Assembly: GCA_030562195.1 (NCBI GenBank)
Contig: JAUJPP010000012.1
Span: 4,712,001-4,776,000, forward strand
Direction: 5' to 3'
Length of the DNA stretch: 64,000 nt
Source of the DNA: Nipponacmea schrenckii
Lineage: Eukaryota; Mollusca; Gastropoda; Lottiidae
In this document: in pieces, positions 1-11,600 of the stretch
Position numbering within the stretch: position 1 is the stretch's first letter
Layout: each line of letters opens with the position of its first letter
The notes under the pieces: model-generated
Told to the model about the DNA's origin: nothing
Databases searched by the model: none
What the model saw: only the letters and a program-made list of their open reading frames with translations
Position numbers and translations under genes: made by a program

Positions 1-817
1 CTTTATTATATAAAATTTCCCAAATATCATAAAGAAATTAAAAAAATTTCCTGTAACACAAAAAGAATTTAAAAAGGGTTGCTATACATTTTGTTTCTGT
101 ACACTGGATTTCACAGATCCAATCAATAATGTATTATTTTAAAATATTACAACATTTTTTATCAAATTACACAAATAATACTTAAAAATACATTTTTTTA
201 TATACCCTATATCAATCAAATCTTTTTAAGAGAAACTGGAGCAAAATTCAAGCATCTGCGTTTGGGCACATTGTGTATAATGTATAAGTTTATTTTATCA
301 TGCTATAATATCATGTTGAATTACAACTAGAAAAAGCTTATTTATTGAGAGTAATTCTGCACATTAAATTCATCTAAACGCTGTCAATGTCAATTATGTG
401 TGACATTACATAATGCAATAGCAACATCTATTGAAAAATAATCTATTTGTAAAATGTACAGTTATAGAGCACTTGAAATACAAACACCAGAGGTCTGCAC
501 TGCAAAATTAACTTGATGACAAATGTGGAGATAAATGTTCTAAAACAACTCAGAAAGCATTATCTTTATATTTCAAACTAATATCACATGTACCAAAAGA
601 GAGAGTTACTGACACAAATGTTATGAAAATTAAGATACACATCCATGAAATACGTTAAAGTTGGCCATTATATCCAGTCACAGAAACAGTATGTATGTTA
701 TTCTAGAAACAGTAATTAAACGGTTCATTATTTAGAGAGCCAATCAAAATAACATATAAGTAAATATAGGAAATCAGCACAGTTTTACAAAGTTATCCTT
801 TTAAATGATACAACACT
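1..817. other. AT-rich 3' flank of the small heat-shock gene
   Basis: No gene is recognised here. The stretch lies downstream of the minus-strand hsp20 stop codon and probably holds its 3' UTR. TTTATT (AATAAA on the minus strand) occurs near 340 and near 290, so either could be the poly(A) signal. Nothing else stands out. Confidence 0.5.
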
Positions 818-1354
818 TCAATTATGCATGATTGGAATGAGTCTATCTCTAGGTTCCTCAGAAATAGGTAGAGGAGCTTCAATAGACAACAATCCATCTC
901 GACTCAGTTTTGACACCAAACGGTCAGTTTTCAGCTCAGCGGGTAGTAAATATTGTCGATGGTATTCACTGTAGACTGACTTATTATCTCCCTTTTCTTC
1001 ATGTTTAGCATGTATCTCTAACTTCTGACCTTCTGTTTTTATCGTAATTTCTTCAGGTTTAAACTGACGTACATCAAACTGCAGTCGGAACTTTCGGCCT
1101 TCATGATCCTGTGTGATTGGATTATCCAGGTGGAAGTTCTCTCTCAGTCTCCAGTTTGCTGGATGATGATCAACAGATATTGGTGCTGGTGACAAATTCT
1201 GAACATGATCATACATTCGACTCACATTATTCTTCATATGTCTCATTTCATTATCTAACGATCGTAGTTGCCTCTGTGGATCAAATACATCCATATCCCA
1301 CCGATTCCAAACAGGACTTTCCCAAGATAGTGGTATCTGACGCATTAAAGCCAT
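818..1354 (-). CDS. Small heat-shock protein (HSP20 / alpha-crystallin family)
   Basis: A 178-residue ATP-independent chaperone that would bind unfolding proteins in the cytosol as oligomers. The alpha-crystallin domain runs from about residue 85 to 165 (FRLQFDVRQFKPEEI to DGLLSIEAPLP) and is followed by a short tail with the I-x-I motif (LIPIM) that docks neighbouring dimers. The N-terminal part, starting MALMRQIPLSW and containing WNRWDMDVFDP, resembles animal alpha-B-crystallin/HSP27-type arms. The start is the ATG at 1352-1354. The open frame extends upstream, but only to a TTG, and a TATA box lies about 75 bases above this ATG. The gene has no intron, as is common for strongly induced heat-shock genes. 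The family is clear; the exact ortholog is not. Confidence 0.93.
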   Translation of the reverse strand: MALMRQIPLSWESPVWNRWDMDVFDPQRQLRSLDNEMRHMKNNVSRMYDHVQNLSPAPISVDHHPANWRLRENFHLDNPITQDHEGRKFRLQFDVRQFKPEEITIKTEGQKLEIHAKHEEKGDNKSVYSEYHRQYLLPAELKTDRLVSKLSRDGLLSIEAPLPISEEPRDRLIPIMHN

Positions 1355-1426
1355 TTGAACAATATATATATAAACTGTTTTTTCAAATATAACTAACGCA
1401 AATGATGATTTATTTAGCAACCAGAC

Positions 1427-1433
1427 TTTTATA
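1427..1433 (-). promoter_or_regulatory. TATA box of the hsp20 gene
   Basis: The minus strand reads CTATAAAAG here, a near-ideal TATA box 73-79 bases upstream of the ATG. It predicts transcription starting near position 1400 and a 5' leader of about 45-50 nt. The strength is inferred from sequence only. Confidence 0.65.
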
Positions 1434-1755
1434 GTTAAGACTTGGTGACTAAAAAAATATTTACTATTTCAATTTTATACCATATACAGTATTTATTTTT
1501 GAGAATAACTCAGCCTACAATCTAGTTTGACTAGTTGAATATAGTAACAATCTCTCTTTAATCTAGAAACTGGTTTTGAATGTTTACAAATGAAGATTTG
1601 TTAGTGCTATAACTTGTTAGTCAGGTTACTGTACTAAATCATAAGGCTTTAGGGTGGTATCATATAAATTGTTTTTCTATATTAGGTATCACTGTAAAGT
1701 AAAGATGTACAGATCTAAGGAGTGTTGTTGAAGATGTTTACACACCTACATCAGT

Positions 1756-1768
1756 GAATATTCTAGAA
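1756..1768. promoter_or_regulatory. Heat-shock element (three alternating pentamers)
   Basis: GAATATTCTAGAA is an exact GAAnnTTCnnGAA array, the binding site of trimeric HSF1. It lies about 325 bp upstream of the TATA box. A second two-unit site, TTCAGGAA, is at 1825-1832. The sites fit stress induction of the adjacent chaperone gene, though they are further upstream than usual. Confidence 0.6.
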
Positions 1769-1839
1769 GATGACTTATCTCCCTTTAAAAACACAGACAA
1801 ACAGTATCAAAACAAGTCTGGTCTTTCAGGAATTAGACT

Positions 1840-3059
1840 TAAATTACCAGTAGGACAAATAAAAGACATAGATTGACAAATTAACTGTTAAGAACATCCA
1901 TAACTTTTCCTCTGACATACCAACTGTTAACCACTATGTGTAAAAGGTTTGAATTATGTTCAGAATTGAATACTGTAAAATATGGTACACATTGTATTGA
2001 TGGGTGTACCAAGACCAATTGGGTGTCTAAGACCTATAGGACTATAAACAAAGACCCAACTAGAAGGTCATGGTATTGAAAGAAGCGCATTGTCTGCAGA
2101 TGATTACCATAATTTATGTGTAGCATCTTTTTCGAGTTAGCCTATTGGCATACTAAGCCAAACAAATGCTTACATCCCTTCCTTGGTCGTGATATGCTGA
2201 TAGGATATTGTCACGTTTGAAGCCAAAATTATAAAATTGATGTTCATGGGAGTTGTATAGTTTGGTTTTATTTTAAAGTCCTAGTTTTCTAGTCGGGGTA
2301 ATGATATTATTATGTATTTAAAGTTTAGGCATTCCGACTATATTCTGAAAACGGTAGTTATAATAACCTACCAATAATGCCCTCTTCTATATTAACTATA
2401 TCATGACCTGTACTTGTGAACCTTATCACTAACTGAGTTTCCAATGTCAGCCTACATGCCTTGCCTTTCTTTCTATCTTAAAAAAAATAACATTTATTTC
2501 TAGTTGGTTCTTTGATTAGTAGTCCTATTTCATTTTATAGACACCTAGAACAAAAACACATAAAATGTTAAAAATAATGAAATCATCAGATAAACTTTTA
2601 CAACATTTTCATTTGTAGACATTTTCATTTGTAGGCATTTTCATCGACAGGACAATTATCTAAGACACTGACTGCTATCAGTATTATGCTTATATTTCAT
2701 TTATACAAAACTAATAGTCGAAATACAACCCTAACATTAAAAAGGATGGACTTTACCACAAAGTCTTAGTCTGGTGTGAAAAAAAACCCCCAAAAACTAG
2801 AGACGCATGTGGCACAGAGTAGGACTGAAAAAAATCAATCTTCTTAACAAAATTGAAGCTTATAAATAAAACAATCTGAAATCTCAACCTGCCTACACAT
2901 TAAAAAATTCCGACGTTACAGGGTCACGTGATAGAAACAACAAACCATCTTCTTGTGCTTTCATTTTATGACCCAGTCACGCCAGAATTTTGGATTCGCG
3001 TGCTATTTGAAATGGCGACTGAGTGATTTAAATTCTTCAATAAAAACTTTGATACAACC
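1840..3059. other. Intergenic, nothing recognised
   Basis: AT-rich sequence without a supported gene or clear repeat. A short direct repetition of 'cattttcatttgtag' occurs around 2608-2645. Confidence 0.5.
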
Positions 3060-4256
3060 ATAGACATGACATGAGTGGTGTAGGAGGATAATGATGGTTT
3101 GATTGAACTACGAAAACTTTCATCTTTCCAAATAAATAGAGGTTTGGTGGATTCAAGGTATGCACATACATTTAAAACCCCAGCACCCGCTGTGGTGCAG
3201 AAAATCCCTAGTTTTTCTGATTCTCCCCCAGCCATACCTGTTCCAAATAGCTATCAGAGGCTGGGAATAGAGTCGGCAAGTTTTGGACTAGACTAAGGCA
3301 TGACATGAGTTGTGTAGGGGGATAATGATGGTATGATTGAACTACAAAAAAATTCATCTTTCCAAATAAATCGAGGTTTGGAGGATTCGAGGTATGTAAA
3401 TACGTTTAAAACTCCCGCAGGTGCGGAAAAGATTTTGGTGCCCATTTTTTCTGACTCTCCCCTAGGCATATCTGTCCAAATAGGCATCAGAGACTGGGAA
3501 TAGGGTAAGTAAGTTTCGGACTATCTAAAGTTGTGAGTTTTGCTTTAATTCTCACCTCACAGTTCACAGGAAAATACAAACTCTACGGATTCATTTTTTG
3601 GTATTCAGTGGATTTGTTTTCATACTTCATACTCGACGGTTGTTTCCCAACCCGATTCGAAAAATGAAAAATGAGGGTACTAAAAATTTTGAATGGTTTT
3701 TGATTGAAGAAAACAAAATTTTATCTTTTTCAAATAAATAGATGTTTGAATGGAAATCAACGTTTTATGCCATACTTTTAAAAAAGAGCTTTTCTGAAAA
3801 CCCCTAGTTTAATCTGATTACCCCAGGACATATCTGTTAAAAGCTTTATCAGAGGGGAGGGAAAATAGGTCGGAAGTCTCTGGCCCCGGGAAACTAAGGA
3901 TAAACAAAAGTTGTGTAGGGATAAAGATGGTATATTGAATACAAAAAAATTCAAATTTTCCCAAAAAAAGTCCAAAAAGGTTTTTGGAAGGTTTTCAAAA
4001 GGGTATGTAAATAGTGGTTTAAAAACCCTTAGGTGCATTTTAAAAAAGTTTTTGCCCGGGTTTTTCTGACTCTAACCCTACTAGGAAAATATTTTTGTCC
4101 AAAATTAATGTATCAAGGGGAGGGGAATAGGGAAAATTTCAAAAACTATTTAAATTTGAGTTTTGTTTTTTAAAATCCCTTCACCCCCAAACAGTTTCAC
4201 AGGGAAAATTTAAAAACCAAAAACGGATTCGTTTTTTCGATATTTTAGTGGATTTT
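3060..4256. repeat. Tandem copies of a dispersed repeat
   Basis: Related copies begin at about 3062, 3299 and 3893, with a partial copy near 3700. Shared landmarks are 'acatgagttgtgtaggg', 'ccaaataaat(a/c)gaggtttgg' and a 3' block 'ctatcagaggctggga'. The 3' block recurs as a foldback at 7772-7884 and again near 31871. The third copy (3780-4256) is the same sequence with many lengthened A, T, G and C runs. Short minus-strand open frames in copies 1 and 2 give similar peptides only because the DNA is repeated. Confidence 0.75.
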
Positions 4257-5615
4257 GTTTTTTTAAAAACTTAGATACTCCAAAACGGGTATGATTGACA
4301 GGGAAAACCCATTGTAAAAAACAAATAAAAATAGATTCCGTTGTTAAAAAATTTTTGCAAGATTTAGTTTTGGTCCCTTGGAAAAAAATAACAAGTTGAA
4401 CTTTTCTTTTTATAAAATTTGTAAGGTACTGTCAAGTTTTGAAAATAAAGCGTTGCTAGTGGGCGTATAATACCTTGCCTGGCAAGCTATCCTTTTTTTC
4501 CATTGTTTTTTTTCAGTGACTGTGTTTCATGCTGCCTTTTATATAGCCACTTTATATTAGCCCTCGCAGGGGGTTGAAATTTGGACTTTGTTCATCAGTG
4601 GAATACTGGACTTACCTGACGCCAAACTATCTGAAAGAATCCCTCTATAATTCAATCTATCTATAAAACTATGTAATAATAATTTCATAACACGTTAGTT
4701 AGTTAGCAGATTATTTCGATAATTAATTAGTTATATGGCATAGAGCCTTAGAGATTTTATTGTTTAGTCATGACACCTGGCAATCCAAATGATGAATGTA
4801 TACTTTTATTGACCAATTTAGAAAGTTTATGTCCAGTCTAAGAGGTAATATTCCTCAGCGACTTTTTGACATCTACTTTTCTGATTAGTCTTAAATGATA
4901 TGAACTATTTACGTCCTACTCTCCTGCTCCTTATGGGCTAATGAACACTGAAAACACCATGCAGTGTTCAAGGAGGGAAATATTGCTAGGACACCGGCAT
5001 TAAGGTACTCTTCTTGCGATTTCCAACTGTCAAGGAATCGTTAACGTTCACAGCCTGTAGCACACGGATCCTCGGTTTATTATCCAATTCGAACGACTAG
5101 ATACTGTTTCCATGTCAGTGCTGATAAGCCTTAAAAAAAAATCCTAAAAACTTCATACCTCATATCTGATGAGATTTTTATTGACATGATTTGAATTTAA
5201 TTTTGTATGGTAACAACTGCGAAACAGTAACCGTGAGCATGTTAATTGTTTGAACAATGCTGGAGATAACGACACTGCTCGTTAAGACAAACTGACGAGA
5301 AGAAATAATTTTCAATTAGAGGATATAAGAGCCAATAAATCTGAACAGGAATAAGAGAACAAAAGAAACCATTAGAACTGATCTTTAGAAAATGGAAAAG
5401 TAAACGACGAGCAAAAAAATCCATTATTTAAATAGAGTAAAGGTAGAAGAGACCTGATATTGACAGTAGGAGTGGATAGAGAGAGAAAGAGAGGCCGTTC
5501 TCTATATGAATGACTGGACCTATCAATATAAGGGAATAATTATTAATCAATACGGCGAGATTCCAGTGTATAACTAACTTATTACACATTTCTCACTTAG
5601 CCATTAGATCATAAA
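4257..5615. other. Intergenic upstream of the sulfotransferase gene
   Basis: No gene recognised. The 3' end of this stretch should hold the sulfotransferase promoter and leader. An AT motif TATTTAAATAG near 5425 is the only weak core-promoter candidate I see. Confidence 0.4.
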
Positions 5616-8600
5616 ATGGCCGATACTGTGGAATTGGTTCCTGGCAAACACGTGCAAGACTATGGTTACCGCCATGTCCTGCCAGGTGAACATGTTTATG
5701 ACGGCGTTCTGTTTTTTGGATACAGTCCCCCCGATGTTCTTGACGCTGTTAAAGAATTTAAAGTGAGGGAAGATGATGTGTTTGTTGTAAGCTATCCGAA
5801 AGCAGGTAAGTGGAAATGAATTTAAATTGATTGCGTGAGAAGGGTAAATTGGGTTAAGGTATGACCGTATATTCCATACACGGTTACTAGGTTAGTAACG
5901 TACAACCTTGTTCTTAACGTAAAACGAATGTATTATGTAACTTTGGTTGTTATCTTTTCCAAGGCCATGAGGATCTGCTTGGTTTAAAATACCTTAGTGG
6001 AAAAAAAAGTTAAGTAGTTGTTTTCAATATTTAAGCATTTGTCTCCATTCCATTATTGTTTCTGAAAGACTCATTGACACTTACGCCCCATGTATAAAGA
6101 CTTACGAGAGTATGTTTGTTAAAATGTGGTATGGAATTATGATCATATAGCCATTGACAACATTGGAAAGATAGATTTTGAATATACTTCCGAAGTGTTT
6201 TTTTAGTAAAATAAAAGGATAAGACCCTCCTTCATCAACCACCTTTGCATATTTTTATCTTATACATCTCTATGGAAGTTAGTTATTTTAGAACAAATAT
6301 TGAAATACATACAGTAGTCCCTATTTTTGGCCTAGGCCAGTGCTTTATATACAGGATAATATCTTATAACACCTAATAACACTACCCATTTGGAAATAAA
6401 TACAATGATCTGGAATGCCAATGGAATTTTCTATTACTGAGCACAACGTATCCGTTAAAGTAGGCAAGGGAAATATCTTATAATTCCAATTACCACTTGT
6501 CAGTGACCTTTAAGAAACACCTCATCCTTGAAATCGAGCTACAATGAGAACTCGTACAGAAAAGATATTGATATTAATGTTATCAGTAATAATATTCTTA
6601 TTGCCCCACTCTCTAGTATTTGTTCGTTCTAATTCAACGATCATAATACGTTTTTCATTTCAACTTGGAACTTGTATAAACAGAACTATTGACTAAACAA
6701 GCTCACTTACAAAATGGATACCAAATCGTTTAGAATCTTGAAAGTATTGACTTCAATGAGAAAATGTTGAAAGAAAGAACCCTTAAAAGTTATTTGATGT
6801 TGTTTACTAAAACACAATTGCAAAGTTTCCAAGAAAAAGATTTGTAATATCAGATCCTTAGTTACTGGATTTTGAGAGTTTTACTAAAGCATAATGTGTG
6901 TATTATATTGACAGGTTCGCCACCTGATTAACCAATCGTACAAAATGGAGACTCAAATCCATGTGTGTCCTAAGTTATCCGCGTTTGAAAGTTAGATTAA
7001 CAACTCATCTTTTCCTGACACTCCGCCATATTATAAATATATAGAAATATAATTTTCTAGTTTTATGCAATTTTCTCGCAGTTCTATAGTATTTCTGAAG
7101 ACCATTCACATATGTTAGACCCCCCAGAAAATACCCCCCCCCCCCAAAAAAAAAAATAAAAACAAACAAACGAAAGTGTTGAACATTTAAAAGCCTTCAC
7201 AATGCTTCTGAAAACAGATGTAAAATACTGATGCTATGCCATCTTTAAACAATACACAAATATCGATATCATCTGTTGGCATGGAAAAAAAAAATTAAGA
7301 GATGAAATGAATATTGTTTTCTATAGAAATGATTGCAGTGTGGAGATGAATTTACATTTCAGCAATAATTAAAAACAATACGGACTCGAGTTAGTTCATT
7401 GAAGTCAAATACATGATTGAATGGTGGCGTTTTATGAATCACTGACTTTGGGTCTGTGAAGAATTGTCAAAGGGGCCGATATTGTTTTTTTGTCTGCAGT
7501 AACATGTCTCTATTAGAGCATAATGAGTTGCTTATCACAAGAGTTGCATTGGGAATGCATTTTTTCTAGAATACACCTACCCTGCTTTTAATACTATATT
7601 ATGGTGATTTTAACACAAAAATATTCTTGTAAAATTTAGCTATAATATTCTCTTGAATTAGATGAAAATGAAATGAAAGTGTTTTACGTCTTACTCGTTC
7701 GTACCTTTTGGGCTAATGTTTGATTGTCCTTAAGGCAGTTATATTTGGATTCTTCAAAGATCGCATGATAGTAGTCCAACTTGCTGACTCCCAGCCTCTG
7801 ATAGCTATTTAGACAGATATGACCATATTCGTCCAAATAGCTATCAGAGGCTGGGAATAGTAAGTCAGCAAGTTTCGGACTAGTATGATAGATGGTAACA
7901 AAACAATTCTATCCAACAAACAAAATAGATTCATCTATTCTAATTAACTATGTACCCGTTGGACACGCTGGGTGACATGTGTTTTCTCGATACTATTTCA
8001 TTAAATCTGGTTAATTATACATATAAATATTCAACAGATTTATAACATGAAAAGACAAATAAATTATATACAGTTGTATGCTAATTTTTAAGAAAGACAG
8101 ACATTTAATTACTAATAAAACAGAAGAGAATGTGAGAAAGACTGTGTTTAAAGGGATAGAAAAGAGGTTTTCTAAAATAGTTATGTGATCCGGGACAGTG
8201 ATAGCATCGATTAGCTATTTGCCAGACGTCCGTATTTATTGATATGACACTAAAACTAAACGTTTAATTACGTCATTATCTCAAAAAAGTAATCCAATAA
8301 TGTAGAACTTTTGTGATAGTGACATCATAAAACGCTTATGCAGTCGTTTGGATGAAAAATGGAATGTTGCAAAACGATGCTTTCAATGTCCAAGATATAG
8401 ATAAAAAGTTTAGAAAATCTCTTTACTTTCCCTTTAAATACAATGGTTGGAAGGTTAGAGAAGCTAGTAATCTGTAATTGGCAGGTCTCATCAATTTCTA
8501 CTTTAATACATTATCGATCTGTGGAATTCCGGAAACGTGTTAACGTTCTTGTCTAGTTCGACACAAAAACCATTTTTAAGGATAGAACGTAGCATTCTTA

Positions 8601-11600
8601 GACTCGGAAAACCATTTTCAAAGATAGAACTTATAAATATGAGACATGACATTAGTTTCAATGGGTTTACTTTAACCACTGTCGTTAAAATGCAGGTCTA
8701 AATATTCTGTGTGAGTACTTGGATTGTATCAACCACCACAATACAGTTAGAGCATGATTATAGTACATGTAGAAATAGATTGCTGTCAGAATATAAAGAA
8801 AGAACATATTTGAAAGCATTTAGTGCGATTCACTGCCGTTCGAATGCCTAAATCGGACGAGAAAATTCAATATAGGTGCGATTTGGCCTCTAGGAAAAAT
8901 CTATACTACAGAACAGCTATAAACGTTTTTGTTTGTGCCATACACTTTCTGTCGGAACATCTGATTGGCTGTATTCGCTGGCGTAAAATCCAATCAAATC
9001 CCTTCATTTACAAACCATGATATAAGAAAGGTGATTTTTGCAGTAAAAGTATCTAGCTGCGATATCAGTATCCGCTGGAATCGAACCAATCAGTAAAAGT
9101 AATAAGAAGTAGGAATATAGCTTGGAATTGTGAAGAAGACCTGTATCGGTTACAGAGCTTTTGCTGATCTGCATTAGTTCTTCATATAAATATAACAATG
9201 GTCCTCCCGGTTATCACATAATGGCTCTATGGCAACTCCTGTAATTGTCCTCTCGGTTATCACATAATGGCTTTATGGCAACTCCTGTAATGGTCCTCTC
9301 GGTTATCACATAATGGCTCTATGGCAACTCCTGTAATTGTCCTCTCGGTTATCACATAATGGCTTTATGGCAACTCCTGTAATGGTCCTCTCGGTTATCA
9401 CATAATGGCTTTATGGCAACACCTGAACTTGGGTACAGGAGGTACGGTTCTTCACATAATCTATTCTGATACAGATATAAACACTTGGAGACTAAAAACA
9501 TGATCATTATCATTCATTGGGAATCATTTCCTTGGCTACGTCGATCAAATTTCATCAGAAGAGCACACGTCTACCTTGACAGAAACGTTAATCGAGAAGA
9601 AAAAATCATGAATCTCATTTAGGATTCAATTATTCGTCTATAGGAAATATAATCACAGTATGGAAATTTATAGTCGGGAAATCATTTCCAAATTAATGAC
9701 TATAACAGATTGTATTGACTTTAATTTACATTTATTTCTATGGTAATTAATCTTCAATTTCCCGCTTATTCCGAGTGAACTAATTCCAGTGATCAAAATC
9801 TCCGGAAGTTTTCCGAATTACCCTACCGTTATAATCCGGTAAGACGGGTCCCTTATAGAAAGTACATTAACATTATTTGACTTCGAAACTGATTTCAATC
9901 GATAGATAAAAAATTTCGGCTATTGGATTTCGAGGAGGGGGGAGGGGGGGGGGTAATATACAAAGTCTCTGGTATTTAGAAGATCTCAGATGTTTACTTT
10001 TGAACAAAGTGATGATGCACAATGTCGAGCTATTCCGAACTCTAAGTCAAATTCATTGACATTATTGGAAGATTCACTGAAGTTTCTATGATTGCAGTTG
10101 ATTATACACTGGCGAATACAGCCAATCAACAGACAAAACTTAAAGGGATACTGCATCTTAGCGTGAACATAAAATTTTAGTGCATAAGAATTGTCAATAT
10201 GAGTATATATTCATCAGTAAAATTACCTGGTGTCATAAAAGTAACAGTAATTATTGAAAAAACGCTTAATCACTTTATTAAACATTTTTCAATAATCAAA
10301 TGCATCTTTATAGATAATTACTAAGATTTTGGAATATTTATTGAGTTTTTTATGTTATTTATGACAGCAGTATATTTACTGATTTATGCAGGCTCTTATT
10401 GGTATTTAAAATTTATGTTCATTGTAAGATGCAGTAATAATATAGCTGTATGCACATGTACTTATCCTCGTCTGTCAAGATTGTGTTGTACAACATTCAA
10501 ACAAGGGGATGGCTTGTGATGTCAAGGTATTCAAGGAATTCGTTAAAGCTTTACAATAACCATCCGTACACGACTATTCTAAAACTTGTGTTCTCATGTC
10601 ATTTTTCAGGAACTACATGGTTACAGGAAATTCTCTGGTTAGTCATGAATGATGGCGATTTTGAGGGTGCCAATAAAACACCTGTGTACTTCCGGTCTCC
10701 TTTTTTGGAATTTAAAGATTTAGTTTTGAATGAAGTTGGAATTGACCTCGCTATTGCCATGAGGTCACCAAGGGTTATCAAATCACATCTTCCGTTTCGC
10801 ATGATGCCAAAACAATCTTCAAAGGCAAAGGTAAGTTTGTGCTTTTTTAAAACACAGAACAACGTGTGTGAATGACACAATTCATCAACTAATGGAAAAT
10901 AACGTGGTGTCAAAAGATTTTATTAAATTGATAACGAACTGGGAATTCAAGTGAAAAGTGTTTCTATGAATGTTAAAATGGGGATTCTTTTTAAATCCAA
11001 CATGTTTCTATTGTGTACAGGAACTTATAACAGAATAAATTTGAGATGTGAATAGAGAATCTATATCAATTATCTCTTGGTAACATGTTCATTGTAATTT
11101 TATTAATCCTCTCAATATAATTGTAGATTACAAAATCGTGTTAATAATCACAAAAGCGTATTTACAAACGTATTATATGCAACTTCAAAAATAGACTTTA
11201 TAGCCCATTTCATCTTTCTTACAGTTCGTGGTTGTGTTTCGAAATCCCAAAGATGTTTGTGTTTCTTATTACAATTTTTATAAAGCTAGTTCTTCCTTTG
11301 GTGAATTCACTGGAACTTGGCGAGATTTTTTAATCATGTTCCTAACGGGTCGGGGTAAGTACGCACATGGTTAATGCTCTATAAGGTCTCTTTATACTTA
11401 ATAGGAAATTTTACTGAACAATCAAGGTGCACTAGTGTATTCTTTATTTATAAGAAAGGCGCTGATTTCGACAAACACGAAACAAAACTACGCGCGGTTA
11501 TCTTATTTAGATGAGGTAGAGTCGGTTGTCAAGTACGTTCGTGTGTGTTATCTATATGAAGAAACAAAGACAGTTCCGTATGTAATAGTAATAGACTATA

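Noticed and set aside
2966..3487. Two similar minus-strand peptides (GESEKxG...YLES..KPxFIWKDE) as a possible small gene family
   Set aside because: They are translations of tandem copies of a dispersed DNA repeat; no start context, splice sites or conserved third copy supports coding.
10599..10913. Minus-strand 104-residue frame over the sulfotransferase exon 2
   Set aside because: A shadow of the real exon on the plus strand.
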